Assembly (NCBI RefSeq): GCF_003667315.2 | Contig: NZ_RCTZ02000011.1 | Location: 1 to 64,000, forward strand | Direction: 5' to 3' | Length of the DNA: 64,000 bases | Origin: Tropicibacter alexandrii | Lineage (GTDB): Bacteria > Pseudomonadota > Alphaproteobacteria > Rhodobacterales > Rhodobacteraceae | Part shown: piece after piece, positions 35,425 through 44,620 of the stretch | Position numbering within the stretch: position 1 is the stretch's first letter | Layout of the letters: every line of letters begins with the position of its first letter | The notes under the pieces: model-generated | The model's database searches: none | What the model was told of the DNA's origin: nothing | Seen by the model: only the letters and a program-made list of their open reading frames with translations | Made by a program: the position numbers and the translations under genes

Positions 35425-36024
35425 ATGATGACACACTTCAGGATCCCCCGTGCGGGCCTGCTGGCCTGTGCTCTTGCAGCCTGCGCGGCGCTGTTGCCTG
35501 CCGCCGGGGCCAAGGCCCAGGACATGCTCGGAGAAACCCGCGCCTTCGCCTTCAATTTCTGCCCGCGCGGCTGGGCCCCCGCCGAAGGTCAATTGCTGCC
35601 GATCAACCAGAACCAGGCCCTTTATTCGCTGCTGGGCACGAATTTCGGCGGCGATGGGCGCACGAGCTTCGGCCTGCCCGACTATCGCGGCCGCTCTCCC
35701 ATCGGGGTCAGCTACAGCGGCAGCCCAAGCTATGACATCGGCCAGAAAGGCGGCGCCGAGACCGCCACCATGACCGCCGCGAACATGCCCGCCCACAATC
35801 ATGCGGTGAATGCCGTCTCGGCCGAGGGCGACCGGGCCCGGCCCAACAGCGACTTCCTCTCCTCCGGCACCGAGCTTGTGTACAAGTCCGGCACGCCCGA
35901 CGCGGTGATGGATCCCGGCGTGATCTCGAGCACCGGCGGCGGCCAGCCCTTCACGATCATGCCGCCCTATATCGCGGTCACTTGGTGCATCGCCCTGCAG
36001 GGCCTGTTCCCGTCGCGCAACTGA
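35425..36024 (+). CDS. Exported phage-tail-collar domain protein, paralogue 1
   Basis: A 199-residue secreted protein. A Sec signal peptide (about 1-31, cleavage after AKA) precedes a tail-collar domain (about 34-95) with FCPRGWAPAEGQLLPI, NFGGDGRTSFGLPDYRGR and a GQKGGAET/HNHAVN region. Tail-collar proteins of phages form fibre necks; the chromosomal 'microcystin-dependent protein' relatives have no clear function. C46 and C188 are conserved in all three paralogues and could form a disulfide in the periplasm or outside. It is the first of three tandem copies, and no capsid, tail or lysis genes are near. Confidence 0.85.
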   Translation: MMTHFRIPRAGLLACALAACAALLPAAGAKAQDMLGETRAFAFNFCPRGWAPAEGQLLPINQNQALYSLLGTNFGGDGRTSFGLPDYRGRSPIGVSYSGSPSYDIGQKGGAETATMTAANMPAHNHAVNAVSAEGDRARPNSDFLSSGTELVYKSGTPDAVMDPGVISSTGGGQPFTIMPPYIAVTWCIALQGLFPSRN

Positions 36025-36052
36025 GCCCCGGCCAACCGAAAGGATATTCAGA

Positions 36053-36655
36053 ATGACATGTCTCATTTCCCTCAAGAGCGGCCTTGGTGCACTGGCGCTG
36101 GCTGCGGCGAGCCTCGTGGCCAATGTCGGCCCTGCCGCCGCGCAGGAAGGCTTCATCGGTCAGGTTACCGCCTTCCCCTACACCTTCTGCCCGCGCAGCT
36201 GGGCCCGGGCGGACGGGTCGCTTTTGCCGATCAGCAGCAATACCGCGCTGTTCTCGATCCTCGGCACCACCTATGGCGGTGACGGACGGACGACCTTTGC
36301 CCTGCCCGATCTGCAGGGCCGCAGCGCCATCAATGTCGGACACGGCCCCGGCCTGAACCAGATCCGGCTCGGTCAAAAGTCCGGCGCCCCGACAATGACC
36401 ATCACCAACAGCGAATTGCCGCAGCACAGCCACGGCTTCAACGCGGTGCAGGCCGAAGGCGATCGTGGCCGCCCCAACAGCGACTTCATCGCGGGCGGCA
36501 GCGAGCTGATCTACCATGATGGCCCCGCCGACGTGCAGATGGCCAATGGCATGATCGGCAATTCCGGCGGCGGCCAGCCGATCGCCGCGATGCCCCCCTA
36601 TATCGCCATGACCTGGTGCGTTGCCGTTCAAGGCATTTACCCGTCGCGCAGCTGA
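36053..36655 (+). CDS. Exported phage-tail-collar domain protein, paralogue 2
   Basis: A 200-residue paralogue of the neighbours. The signal peptide spans about 1-30 (cleavage near AAA-QE). The collar domain follows with FCPRSWARADGSLLPI, TYGGDGRTTFALPDLQGR and LPQHSHGFNAVQAEGDRGRPNSDF. C46 and C189 match the conserved pair. AAAGGA sits 8 bases before the ATG, and the 28-base gap from paralogue 1 suggests one transcript. Identity with the other two is high in the collar part and low in the signal peptide. Confidence 0.85.
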   Translation: MTCLISLKSGLGALALAAASLVANVGPAAAQEGFIGQVTAFPYTFCPRSWARADGSLLPISSNTALFSILGTTYGGDGRTTFALPDLQGRSAINVGHGPGLNQIRLGQKSGAPTMTITNSELPQHSHGFNAVQAEGDRGRPNSDFIAGGSELIYHDGPADVQMANGMIGNSGGGQPIAAMPPYIAMTWCVAVQGIYPSRS

Positions 36656-36681
36656 TGGCGCCGGATCGAAAGGACAATACC

Positions 36682-37290
36682 ATGACAAGCACGACATTCC
36701 TGCGCGGCACGCTGGCCGCACTTGGCATCGCGACGGGCGGCTTTCTGGGCATGAGCGCCCCGGCACAGGCCGACCCGCTGCAACCCTATATCGGCGAACT
36801 GATGACCTTTGGCGGCACGTTCTGCCCACAAGGCTGGGCCGCCGCCGATGGCCAGCTTCTGGCTGTCAGCAGCAACGATGCGCTGTTCTCGTTGCTGGGA
36901 ACGATCTATGGCGGGGACGGGCGCACGACCTTTGCCCTGCCCGATCTGCGCGGCCGCATCCCCGTGCATCACGGCACCGGGCCCGGGCTGAGCAATCATC
37001 GGATCGGACAGATGGGCGGCGGCACGGCGGTCACGCTGCAAGTCGCCAACCTGCCCCCGCACAGCCATCCGGTGAACGGCATACAGGCCGAAGGTGATCT
37101 GGCAAGCCCCTCGGGGGCGTATCTCGCCGCCGGGGACGAATTGCCCTATCACAATGGCCCGGCGGACGCGGTGATGGACCCGGGCATGGTCGCGCAAGCG
37201 GGCGGCTCGGTGTCGGTGCCCCTCAACCCGCCGCTTCTGGGTCTGCAGTGGTGCATCGCGCTGGTCGGGATCTACCCGTCGCGCAACTGA
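36682..37290 (+). CDS. Exported phage-tail-collar domain protein, paralogue 3
   Basis: A 202-residue third copy. The signal peptide spans about 1-30 (AQA-DP). FCPQGWAAADGQLLAV, IYGGDGRTTFALPDLRGR and LPPHSHPVNGIQAEGDLA are the collar landmarks; C48 and C191 are the conserved cysteines. All three end in PSRN or PSRS. AAAGGA precedes the ATG, and a bidirectional hairpin follows the stop. The set probably arose by tandem duplication. Confidence 0.85.
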   Translation: MTSTTFLRGTLAALGIATGGFLGMSAPAQADPLQPYIGELMTFGGTFCPQGWAAADGQLLAVSSNDALFSLLGTIYGGDGRTTFALPDLRGRIPVHHGTGPGLSNHRIGQMGGGTAVTLQVANLPPHSHPVNGIQAEGDLASPSGAYLAAGDELPYHNGPADAVMDPGMVAQAGGSVSVPLNPPLLGLQWCIALVGIYPSRN

Positions 37291-37309
37291 CCTTCGGGTG
37301 ACCCATGGC

Positions 37310-37336
37310 GCAGGGCGGGGCTGTCCCCCGCCCTGC
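37310..37336. terminator. Hairpin between convergent collar and mutase genes
   Basis: GCAGGGCGGGG (37310-37320) pairs perfectly with CCCCGCCCTGC (37326-37336) around a 5-nt loop. It lies between two converging genes, so it may end transcription from both sides, although no clear T-run follows. Confidence 0.6.
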
Positions 37337-37343
37337 CCCGAAA

Positions 37344-39485
37344 TCAGAGGTCGCCGCGTGCGTCGCGGATCAGCCGCAGGATATCCTGCGCCGCCTCGGG
37401 GATGTTGGTGCCGGGGCCAAAGATCGCCTTGACGCCGGCGGACTTCAGGAATTCGTAATCCTGATGCGGGATCACCCCGCCACAGATCACGATGATGTCG
37501 CCCGCGCCCTGATCCTTCAACGCTTGCACCAGTTGCGGTGCCAGCGTCTTGTGACCTGCGGCCTGTGACGAAATTCCCACCACATGCACGTCGTTGTCGA
37601 TGGCATCCTGCGCCGCCTCTTCGGGCGTCTGGAACAACGGGCCGACATCGACGTCAAAGCCGATATCGGCAAAGGCCGTAGCGATCACCTTGGCGCCGCG
37701 GTCATGCCCGTCCTGCCCCATCTTGACCACCAGCATGCGCGGGCGGCGGCCCTCGACCTCGGCAAAGTCATCGACCGCCTTCTGGATCGCGGCAAAGCCC
37801 TCATCGCCCTCATAGGCGGCACCATAGACCCCGGCCAGCGTCTTGACCTCGGCCCGGTGGCGGCCGAACACCTTTTCCATCGCCATGCTGATTTCCCCAA
37901 CAGAGGCCCGGGCGCGCGCGGCTTCGACCGCCGCTTCGAGCAGGTTTCCACCCTCGCGGGCGCGCCGTTCCAATTCGTTCAGTGCCGCATCGCAGGCCGC
38001 CTGATCGCGGGTCGCGCGGATCTTTTCCAGCGCCTTGACCTGACCGCTGCGGACCTTGGCGTTGTCGATGTCGAGAATGTCGAGATCGTCCTCCTTTTGC
38101 AGGCGATACTTGTTCACCCCGACGATCACATCGGTGCCCCGGTCGATATCGGCCTGACGGCGGGCGGCGGTTTCCTCGATCCGCAGCTTGGGCATGCCCG
38201 AGGCCACCGCCTTGGTCATGCCACCCATCTCGTCGACCTCTTCGATCAGCTTCCACGCGGCCTCGGCCAGATCGTGGGTCAGCTTCTCGACATAGTACGA
38301 CCCGGCCAGCGGATCGACGACCTTGGTCACACCGGTCTCTTCCTGAAGGATCAGCTGGGTGTTCCGCGCAATGCGCGCGCTGAATTCGGTCGGCAGCGCG
38401 ATCGCCTCGTCCAGCGCGTTGGTGTGCAGCGATTGCGTCCCACCCAGAACCGCGCTCATCGCCTCATAGGCGGTGCGGATCACGTTGTTATAGGGGTCCT
38501 GTTCGGTCAGGCTGACACCGCTGGTCTGACAGTGCGTGCGCAGCATCTTGGACCGCGGGTTCTGCGCGCCCAGATCGGTCATGATCCGGTGCCACAGCAT
38601 CCGCGCCGCGCGCAGTTTCGCGACCTCCATGAAGAAGTTCTTGCCGATGGCAAAGAAGAACGACAGGCGGCCTGCGAACTTGTCGATATCCATGCCCGCC
38701 TCCATGGCGGTTTTGACGTATTCCTTGCCATCCGCCAGCGTGAAGGCGAGTTCCTGCACCAGCGAGGCGCCCGCCTCTTGCATGTGGTAGCCGGAGATCG
38801 AGATCGAGTTGAATTTCGGCATCTCGTTCGAGGTATATTCGATGATGTCCGAGATGATCCGCATCGAGGGTTCGGGCGGATAGATATAGGTGTTGCGGAC
38901 CATGAACTCCTTCAGGATGTCGTTCTGGATGGTCCCCGAAAGCACGCCGCGATCATGGCCCTGCTCCTCGCCCGTCACGATGAAGTTCGCCAGGATCGGG
39001 ATCACCGCGCCGTTCATCGTCATCGACACGCTGACCTGATCCAGCGGGATTCCGTCAAACAGGATCTTCATGTCCTCGACAGAGTCGATGGCCACGCCCG
39101 CCTTGCCGACGTCGCCCACGACCCGTTCGTGGTCGCTGTCATAGCCCCGGTGGGTGGCAAGGTCGAAGGCCACGGACACACCCTGTTGCCCCGCCGCCAG
39201 CGCCTTGCGGTAGAAGGCGTTCGATTCCTCGGCGGTCGAAAACCCCGCATATTGCCGGATCGTCCAAGGACGGCCCGCATACATCGTCGCCTTCACCCCA
39301 CGGGTGAACGGGCCAAAGCCCGGCAGGCTGCCCATATGCGGCAGGTCCTTGGTATCCTCGGCCGTGTAAAGCGGCTTGACGGGGATATCTTCGAGCGTGT
39401 GCCAGGTCAGGTCGTCGAGGCTGCGCCCGCGCAATTCCTTTTCAGCGAGTTGGCGCCAGTCTTCGGGCAGATCGGTCATTGTCAT
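37344..39485 (-). CDS. scpA: Methylmalonyl-CoA mutase
   Basis: Adenosylcobalamin enzyme converting (R)-methylmalonyl-CoA to succinyl-CoA, the last step of propionyl-CoA assimilation. It has 713 residues: the substrate TIM barrel (about 1-560; [16 protein letters not shown], split here as TMYAGRPW and IRQYAGF) and the C-terminal cobalamin domain with [11 protein letters not shown] (axial His), [13 protein letters not shown] and ICGGVIP. Length fits the single-chain mutase. The start lies inside the 3' end of the upstream sulfotransferase-like gene (44-base overlap). It serves the pathway fed by pccA and pccB further along. Confidence 0.94.
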   Translation of the reverse strand: MTMTDLPEDWRQLAEKELRGRSLDDLTWHTLEDIPVKPLYTAEDTKDLPHMGSLPGFGPFTRGVKATMYAGRPWTIRQYAGFSTAEESNAFYRKALAAGQQGVSVAFDLATHRGYDSDHERVVGDVGKAGVAIDSVEDMKILFDGIPLDQVSVSMTMNGAVIPILANFIVTGEEQGHDRGVLSGTIQNDILKEFMVRNTYIYPPEPSMRIISDIIEYTSNEMPKFNSISISGYHMQEAGASLVQELAFTLADGKEYVKTAMEAGMDIDKFAGRLSFFFAIGKNFFMEVAKLRAARMLWHRIMTDLGAQNPRSKMLRTHCQTSGVSLTEQDPYNNVIRTAYEAMSAVLGGTQSLHTNALDEAIALPTEFSARIARNTQLILQEETGVTKVVDPLAGSYYVEKLTHDLAEAAWKLIEEVDEMGGMTKAVASGMPKLRIEETAARRQADIDRGTDVIVGVNKYRLQKEDDLDILDIDNAKVRSGQVKALEKIRATRDQAACDAALNELERRAREGGNLLEAAVEAARARASVGEISMAMEKVFGRHRAEVKTLAGVYGAAYEGDEGFAAIQKAVDDFAEVEGRRPRMLVVKMGQDGHDRGAKVIATAFADIGFDVDVGPLFQTPEEAAQDAIDNDVHVVGISSQAAGHKTLAPQLVQALKDQGAGDIIVICGGVIPHQDYEFLKSAGVKAIFGPGTNIPEAAQDILRLIRDARGDL

Positions 39486-40371
39486 GTCCTCTTCTTGTCT
39501 GGCCCGGGCCGGGGTTGATCCCCGGTCGCTGCGGGCCGTCATCTTCTGTCAGTTTCGCAAGGCCATCGGCCCCGGCACGCAGCCAGAACAGGTCGTCGGC
39601 ATAGGTTTCGCGCAGGCGCATGGCGTGTTCGAGGCTAAAGGGCATCCAGCGCCCCTCGCCCGGCAATTGGTCGGGGTCCTCGCCGCGCTCCGCCAGCGTC
39701 CCGCGCAAGGCGGCCAGGTCGGCGCTGCGATTGGCCCAGTGTTCGCCCGGATGGGTCGGCGGCGCGGGCTGGCCTGTCATCAGGTGCAACAGGCTGTCGG
39801 GGCGTCCGGCATAGCGTTCGAACGGGGTCACGGCGATTTCCGCGCCCGGACAAGCGCAGGCGATGTCGGCAATCACGTGCCGCCAACTGCGCGGGCTGTC
39901 CGTCAGCCGGTCCAGCAGCGCGGCATCCGGAAGGCTGCCACCGCGCGGCAACAGGAAGGCCAGCGCCGAGGCCCACCACAGTTCCAGCGATCTGATCTGG
40001 AAAGAAACCCTCGTGATCTCGCCAAAGCCCGCATGGACGCGGGCCATCCGTTCGCCCACATCCGGGTAAAGCCGCCCGGCGCGCAGCGATTTGCGGCAGG
40101 TGCCGATCAGATTCTCGTCCGAGACGATCAACTGCACCTTGCCCTTGCGGGCCGCCGCCTCGACATTCATCCGCACCCGGCCCGCCATGCGGCGCGCCTG
40201 TTTCGGGCCCGGCGCGCGATCCGCGAGACCGTCGAGCAGGCCGGTACGGGTGCGCCACGGCCCCCAGAACCCGATCTCCTGCGCGTCCAGCGCCGTGCGG
40301 TGTGCCCGGACGTAGTTCTGAAAACTCGTCGTCCCGGTGCGATGCGCACCGATATGCAAGATAACTTCCAT
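39442..40371 (-). CDS. Sulfotransferase-like protein
   Basis: A 309-residue cytoplasmic protein beginning [20 protein letters not shown], a P-loop-like strand-loop-helix resembling the 5'-phosphosulfate (PAPS) site of sulfotransferases. Related proteins are frequent in Rhodobacteraceae and mostly unnamed. Further conserved-looking parts are [10 protein letters not shown] (about 86) and [17 protein letters not shown] (about 130). Its coding region runs 44 bases past the mutase start in another frame. Acceptor and true activity are unknown. Confidence 0.7.
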   Translation of the reverse strand: MEVILHIGAHRTGTTSFQNYVRAHRTALDAQEIGFWGPWRTRTGLLDGLADRAPGPKQARRMAGRVRMNVEAAARKGKVQLIVSDENLIGTCRKSLRAGRLYPDVGERMARVHAGFGEITRVSFQIRSLELWWASALAFLLPRGGSLPDAALLDRLTDSPRSWRHVIADIACACPGAEIAVTPFERYAGRPDSLLHLMTGQPAPPTHPGEHWANRSADLAALRGTLAERGEDPDQLPGEGRWMPFSLEHAMRLRETYADDLFWLRAGADGLAKLTEDDGPQRPGINPGPGQTRRGHDNDRSARRLAPTR

Positions 40372-40537
40372 CCGGACCGATTCCCCAACCTCGCGCGGCC
40401 CCCGGCGGGGGCCTGCATGTCTGCGTGTCCAACAGCATGCGCGCGGCTTCGTGATGATCCTGTTAAAGGTAAAATTTTGCTGTTCTGGGAGGGCATGGCC
40501 CTGTGCAGACCCGTCAACACGACATATATGCTTGGAC

Positions 40538-41014
40538 ATGAACATGTTTTTCATCGCCCTTGCAGCGGTTTGGCTAACCGCCTCTCCGCTGGCCGCCCAA
40601 AACGCCGCCCCCGAGGACGAGGCTCTGGCCACGATCGACCCGGAAGAGATCATTCTGCCCGCCGCCGACGTGACCCTGGACGAGTTCCTGTGGCTGAAAC
40701 GGCCTGTCGTGGTCTTTGCCGACAGCGCCGCCGATCCGCGATACGTGCAGCAGATGCAGTTGATCCTCGAGCGGCTCGACCCGCTCGAAGATCGCGATGT
40801 GGTGGTCATCACCGATACCGACCCGGGCGCGCGCAGCGATGTGCGGCAAAAACTGCGGGCGCGCGGTTTCATGCTGGTGGTGCTGGCCAAGGACGGCACC
40901 ATCGTGATCCGCAAACCATCCCCTTGGGACGTGCGCGAAATCAGCAGGTCCATCGACAAGCTGCCGCTGCGCCAGCAGGAAATACGCGACCGGCGCGACG
41001 CGCTTCGGAATTGA
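40538..41014 (+). CDS. DUF4174 exported protein
   Basis: A 158-residue protein with a Sec signal peptide (MNMFFIALAAVWLTASPLAAQ) followed by a compact thioredoxin-like-sized domain. LDEFLWLKRPVVVFADSAADPRYVQQM (quoted as LDEFLWLKRPVVVFADSA) and a closing RDRRDALRN fit DUF4174, a family of unknown function. No CxxC is present, so it is not a redox thioredoxin. It converges on the lipoprotein gene at 41016, one base away. Confidence 0.78.
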   Translation: MNMFFIALAAVWLTASPLAAQNAAPEDEALATIDPEEIILPAADVTLDEFLWLKRPVVVFADSAADPRYVQQMQLILERLDPLEDRDVVVITDTDPGARSDVRQKLRARGFMLVVLAKDGTIVIRKPSPWDVREISRSIDKLPLRQQEIRDRRDALRN

Positions 41015-41015
41015 G

Positions 41016-41543
41016 CTAGACGTTGCCCCGCATGAACAGCAGCAGCATTTCCGGCGGGTAGATCATCAACAGCGCATTGTGCGCCGGGTCGTAGATCGTC
41101 ACCGCCTGTGGCGAGGTGATGACGGCGTGAAAGCCGTTGGAAATCGCCGGGTCCTTGATGCAATCCAGCGCCGGGCCGACCCCCGCAGACACAAGGCCCA
41201 GCCCCGCAGGCAAATCCAGCGACATGATCCCGCGCGACACCTCGTGCGGGGTGACCCCCGGCATGTCGAACCAGACCGCGCGCCCCTGTTTGATCAACAA
41301 CAGCGCCTCGCGGAAGTCGTGCACCTGCCGTGGCCCGGCAGAGCGCAGCGTGTCCGCCGCCAGTTCGAACACCGCAATCGTGCAGGTCGATTTCGAGACG
41401 AAGTGTTTCGTCTGCGCGAGAAAGACCCATTTCCTGAGATAGTCCCTCAGCTCCTCTTCCTCGTCGAGCGCGCAGGCGGTCAGCGCCAGCACCATCGCCA
41501 GCCCCGCAAGCCCCCGCATCAGCCATCGTCGCAAACCCGTCAT
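41016..41543 (-). CDS. Putative lipoprotein of unknown function
   Basis: A 175-residue protein with a lipoprotein signal: basic start MTGLRRWLMR, hydrophobic core, and lipobox LTAC (Cys near 24). The mature part starts with an acidic run DEEEELRDYLRKW and contains a Cys at about 54 and another at about 128. I recognise no family. It lies on the same strand as the downstream mutase block but faces DUF4174 tail to tail. Confidence 0.72.
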   Translation of the reverse strand: MTGLRRWLMRGLAGLAMVLALTACALDEEEELRDYLRKWVFLAQTKHFVSKSTCTIAVFELAADTLRSAGPRQVHDFREALLLIKQGRAVWFDMPGVTPHEVSRGIMSLDLPAGLGLVSAGVGPALDCIKDPAISNGFHAVITSPQAVTIYDPAHNALLMIYPPEMLLLFMRGNV

Positions 41544-41606
41544 GAGGCGGGACGATACAGGCCAATCCTGAAGGATGCGTTTCCGCGCGATATGAAAGAG
41601 GCCCGA

Positions 41607-41972
41607 TCACCGGCGCGTCATCCGCAATCCGCCAAAGGCAAAGACACCCAAGGCACAGGGCACCAACGCCTCCCACGGGGTCAGGCCCGCATAGATCAGC
41701 CCCGTCATCGCAGCAAAGCCCGCGATCACCAGCCCCAAGGCCCCGGCAAAGACCGGCATCAGGGCCGCGCCTGCCATGACCCGCATCACACCCGCATAGG
41801 TCAGGGTCGCCAGCACCACGGCCAGCGCCCCGATGACCAGATGCCAGACAAGGGGCGAGCCCTTCAGCCCGGCGAACAGGGCCACGCCCCCCTCGCCCGC
41901 GCCGAACAGCACGGCCAGCCCGGCGCCAAACGCCAGACCATGCCGCAGCCAAAGCCCGCCCCGTGTCATCAT
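41607..41972 (-). CDS. Small multi-helix membrane protein
   Basis: A 121-residue protein with four predicted helices (about 8-30, 39-60, 62-90 and 92-115). Its start overlaps the pccA stop (ATGA), so it is translated together with pccA. No family recognised. Co-translation suggests a role tied to the carboxylase or a conserved local arrangement, but that is inference. Confidence 0.75.
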   Translation of the reverse strand: MMTRGGLWLRHGLAFGAGLAVLFGAGEGGVALFAGLKGSPLVWHLVIGALAVVLATLTYAGVMRVMAGAALMPVFAGALGLVIAGFAAMTGLIYAGLTPWEALVPCALGVFAFGGLRMTRR

Positions 41973-43969
41973 TCGAATTCCATGATCACCGCGTCAACGG
42001 CAAGGCTGTCGCCCGCCTCTGCGTTGATCTTGGACACCACGCCCTTGCGCTCGGCGCGCAGGATGTTTTCCATCTTCATCGCCTCGATGGTGCAAAGCGC
42101 CTGCCCCTCCTGAACCTCGTCGCCCTCGGCCACGTTCACCTTCACCACCAGACCCGGCATCGGGCAGAGCAGCATCTTGGACGTGTCGGGCGGCAGTTTT
42201 TCCGGCATCAGCTTGGCCAGTTCGGCCTGACGCGGGGTGCGCACATGCACCTTGAGGTCGGCCCCGCGCGAGCGGATGCGGAAGCCTTGGGTGATCTTGT
42301 CGACCTTCAGCACCAGCCCCTCGCCATCGACCAGCATCCGCGCGAGGCTGTCGCCAGGCGTCCAGTCACCCTCGACGCGGGCCTTGGTCCCATCGGCGAA
42401 CTTGACGGTGGAGCCGTCGTGATCCGCCTCGATGGTCGTGTCGAAATCGACCCCTTGCAGCGCGACGTTCCATTCGGTGCCGACGCGGCGTTCGTGGTTG
42501 TCCAGACGCCCCGACACCCGGGTGCGGCGGATTTCGGCGACACGGTTCATGGCGGCGGCGGCGGCGGCGATCTTCTTCAGCCCGTCCTCGCCCAGCGTAA
42601 CGCCCTCGAAGCCCTCGGGGTATTCCTCGGCGATAAACGCGGTGGTCATGTCCCCGCTGATGAATTTCGGGTGATCCATCACGGCGGCGACGAAAGGCAG
42701 GTTGTGACCGATGCCTTCGACCTCGAAACTGTCGAGCGCATTGCGCATCACCTCGATCGCCTCGGCGCGGGTCGGTGCCCATGTGCACAGCTTGGCGATC
42801 ATCGGGTCATAATACATGCTGATCTCGCCGCCCTCGTAGACGCCGGTATCATTGCGCACGATGCCTGCGCCCAGCTTGCCTTCGGCAGGCGGACGGTAGC
42901 GGGTCAGACGACCGATAGAGGGCAAAAAGCCGCGATACGGGTCCTCGGCGTATAGACGGTTTTCGATGGCCCAGCCGTTGCGCTGCACGTCCTCTTGCTT
43001 GATCGACAGCGGCTCGCCATTGGCGACGCGGATCATCTGCTCGACCAGATCGACGCCGGTGATCAGCTCGGTCACCGGGTGTTCCACCTGCAAACGGGTG
43101 TTCATTTCGAGGAAGTAGAAGTTCCGGTCGCCATCGACGATGAATTCCACGGTGCCCGCCGATGCATAGCCCACGGCCTTGGCCAGCGCGACGGACTGCT
43201 CGCCCATCGCCTTGCGGGTGGCCTCGTCAAGGAAGGGGCTGGGCGCCTCTTCGACCACTTTCTGGTTGCGGCGCTGGATCGAGCATTCGCGCTCGTTGAG
43301 GTAGATGCCGTTGCCATGCGCATCGCACAGCACCTGAATCTCGATATGGCGCGGTTGCGTCACGAATTTCTCGATGAAGATGCGGTCATCGCCAAAGCTG
43401 CTGGCCGCCTCGTTCTTGGACGACTGGAAGCCCTCGCGGCATTCCTCATCGTTCCACGCGATCCGCATCCCCTTGCCGCCGCCGCCAGCCGAGGCCTTGA
43501 TCATCACCGGATAGCCGATCTCGTTCGAGATCTTCACCGCCTCCTCGACGTCCTCGATCAGACCCATATAGCCGGGCACGGTCGAGACATTGGCCTCCTG
43601 CGCGATCTTCTTCGAGGTGATCTTGTCCCCCATCGCCTCGATGGCCTTCACCGGCGGCCCGATGAAGGCGACACCGGCGGCTTCCAGAGCCTCGGCGAAT
43701 TTCGGGTTCTCCGACAGGAAGCCATAGCCCGGATGCACCGCCTGCGCGCCGGTCTGCTTGATGGCGTCCATGATCTTGTCGATCACGATATAAGACTGGT
43801 TGGCGGGCGGCGGGCCGATATGCACCGCCTCGTCGGCCATCTCGACATGCAGCGCGTGCTTGTCCGCGTCGGAATAGACCGCGACGGTCTTGATGCCCAT
43901 CTGGCGGGCGGTCTTGATGACCCGGCAGGCGATCTCGCCCCGGTTGGCGATCAGGATCTTTTCGAACAT
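41969..43969 (-). CDS. pccA: Propionyl-CoA carboxylase alpha subunit
   Basis: Carboxylates biotin and carries it for propionyl-CoA carboxylase. It has 666 residues: a biotin carboxylase/ATP-grasp region (about 1-450; FEKILIANRGEIACRVI, GGGGKGMRI and EMNTRLQVEHPVTE), a BT linker domain, and a biotinyl domain whose EAMKMEN places the biotin lysine at K632. Start 43969 removes 11 upstream residues not conserved in the family. It lies 1.6 kb downstream of pccB start-side genes, separated from pccB by five small genes rather than adjacent. Confidence 0.95.
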   Translation of the reverse strand: MFEKILIANRGEIACRVIKTARQMGIKTVAVYSDADKHALHVEMADEAVHIGPPPANQSYIVIDKIMDAIKQTGAQAVHPGYGFLSENPKFAEALEAAGVAFIGPPVKAIEAMGDKITSKKIAQEANVSTVPGYMGLIEDVEEAVKISNEIGYPVMIKASAGGGGKGMRIAWNDEECREGFQSSKNEAASSFGDDRIFIEKFVTQPRHIEIQVLCDAHGNGIYLNERECSIQRRNQKVVEEAPSPFLDEATRKAMGEQSVALAKAVGYASAGTVEFIVDGDRNFYFLEMNTRLQVEHPVTELITGVDLVEQMIRVANGEPLSIKQEDVQRNGWAIENRLYAEDPYRGFLPSIGRLTRYRPPAEGKLGAGIVRNDTGVYEGGEISMYYDPMIAKLCTWAPTRAEAIEVMRNALDSFEVEGIGHNLPFVAAVMDHPKFISGDMTTAFIAEEYPEGFEGVTLGEDGLKKIAAAAAAMNRVAEIRRTRVSGRLDNHERRVGTEWNVALQGVDFDTTIEADHDGSTVKFADGTKARVEGDWTPGDSLARMLVDGEGLVLKVDKITQGFRIRSRGADLKVHVRTPRQAELAKLMPEKLPPDTSKMLLCPMPGLVVKVNVAEGDEVQEGQALCTIEAMKMENILRAERKGVVSKINAEAGDSLAVDAVIMEFE

Positions 43970-44015
43970 GTCTGTCCCTTCTTTATTGGCCCGCACGGGC
44001 ACACGTCACGGCATG

Positions 44016-44052
44016 AAAAAACCGCCCACGGGCATCGGGGCCCGGGGCGGTT
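44016..44052 (-). terminator. Terminator of the small lipoprotein gene
   Basis: On the minus strand AACCGCCC and GGGCGGTT (44045-44052 with 44020-44027) form an 8-base stem followed by a T-run (plus-strand AAAAAA at 44016-44021). It lies just downstream of the 71-residue lipoprotein gene and upstream of pccA, so pccA probably needs its own promoter. Confidence 0.75.
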
Positions 44053-44088
44053 GGTGATTGATCTGAGGCGGGCGCGTGGCCCGTGGAA

Positions 44089-44304
44089 TTACTGCGTGTC
44101 GCGGCAGAGTTCGGGCGTGACATCGTCGCAGACGATCCCAGCCGCGCCACCGACAGCCGCGCCTGCGGCAACGCTGCGCCCGGTTGCCGCAGCGGTTGCG
44201 GCCCCGACACCGGCGCCGAGCGCGCCACGTTCGAAATCCGTGCCTTCGCAGGCCGCGAGGCCAATGCAGGCGATGATGGCAAGGGTGAAGGTCTTGAAGG
44301 GCAT
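44089..44304 (-). CDS. 71-residue glycine-zipper lipoprotein
   Basis: Signal MPFKTFTLAIIACIGLAAC with lipobox GLAAC (Cys 19), then a GALGAGVGAATAAATGRSVAAGAAVGGAAG glycine-zipper-like stretch (quoted in part: GALGAGVGAATAAA) capable of inserting in a membrane, and two Cys near the C-terminus (CDD...CRD). Resembles small osmotically inducible-type lipoproteins of Rhodobacteraceae. GGAGA precedes ATG 44304. A terminator follows, so it is monocistronic. Confidence 0.72.
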   Translation of the reverse strand: MPFKTFTLAIIACIGLAACEGTDFERGALGAGVGAATAAATGRSVAAGAAVGGAAGIVCDDVTPELCRDTQ

Positions 44305-44620
44305 TTCACTGTCTCCGTTCGGTTCAGGGCCGCGCGCAGGCGCGCCCCGTGTATGTGACGGAGAAACGCGCGACCCGCGCCGACGGTTCCCATGCAGGTG
44401 GTCCAAAATACGCCCCGCCCGCCGAAAGGGCGGAGGTCACGCGATGGGGACTGCACGTGACCTCCGCAAGGGGAAGGGATGGGACAGGCCCGTGTCGACA
44501 TGCGGGCGCGGGCCTGACCCGAGATCACGGTGCCAGATTGCCGAACGCGCGCAAGCCCGTCGCGCGAGCCGCCGACTCTATCGGCGGTTGATTGCGCAAA
44601 TTGCCTGTCCACGCGCGGAA
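44305..44620. other. Intergenic region with an 11-base inverted repeat
   Basis: A 316-base gap. CGGAGGTCACG (44431-44441) and CGTGACCTCCG (44456-44466) are perfect inverted arms with a 14-nt loop. On the minus strand a second stem (CGCCC/GGGCG) follows directly and then TATTTT. This could terminate the upstream gene (44621-45022) or act as an operator for the lipoprotein gene. I see no coding evidence. Confidence 0.5.

Noticed and set aside
35425-37290. Prophage or gene-transfer-agent remnant
   Set aside because: Collar-domain proteins are the only phage-like feature. They have signal peptides, and no terminase, capsid, portal, integrase or lysis gene is nearby.
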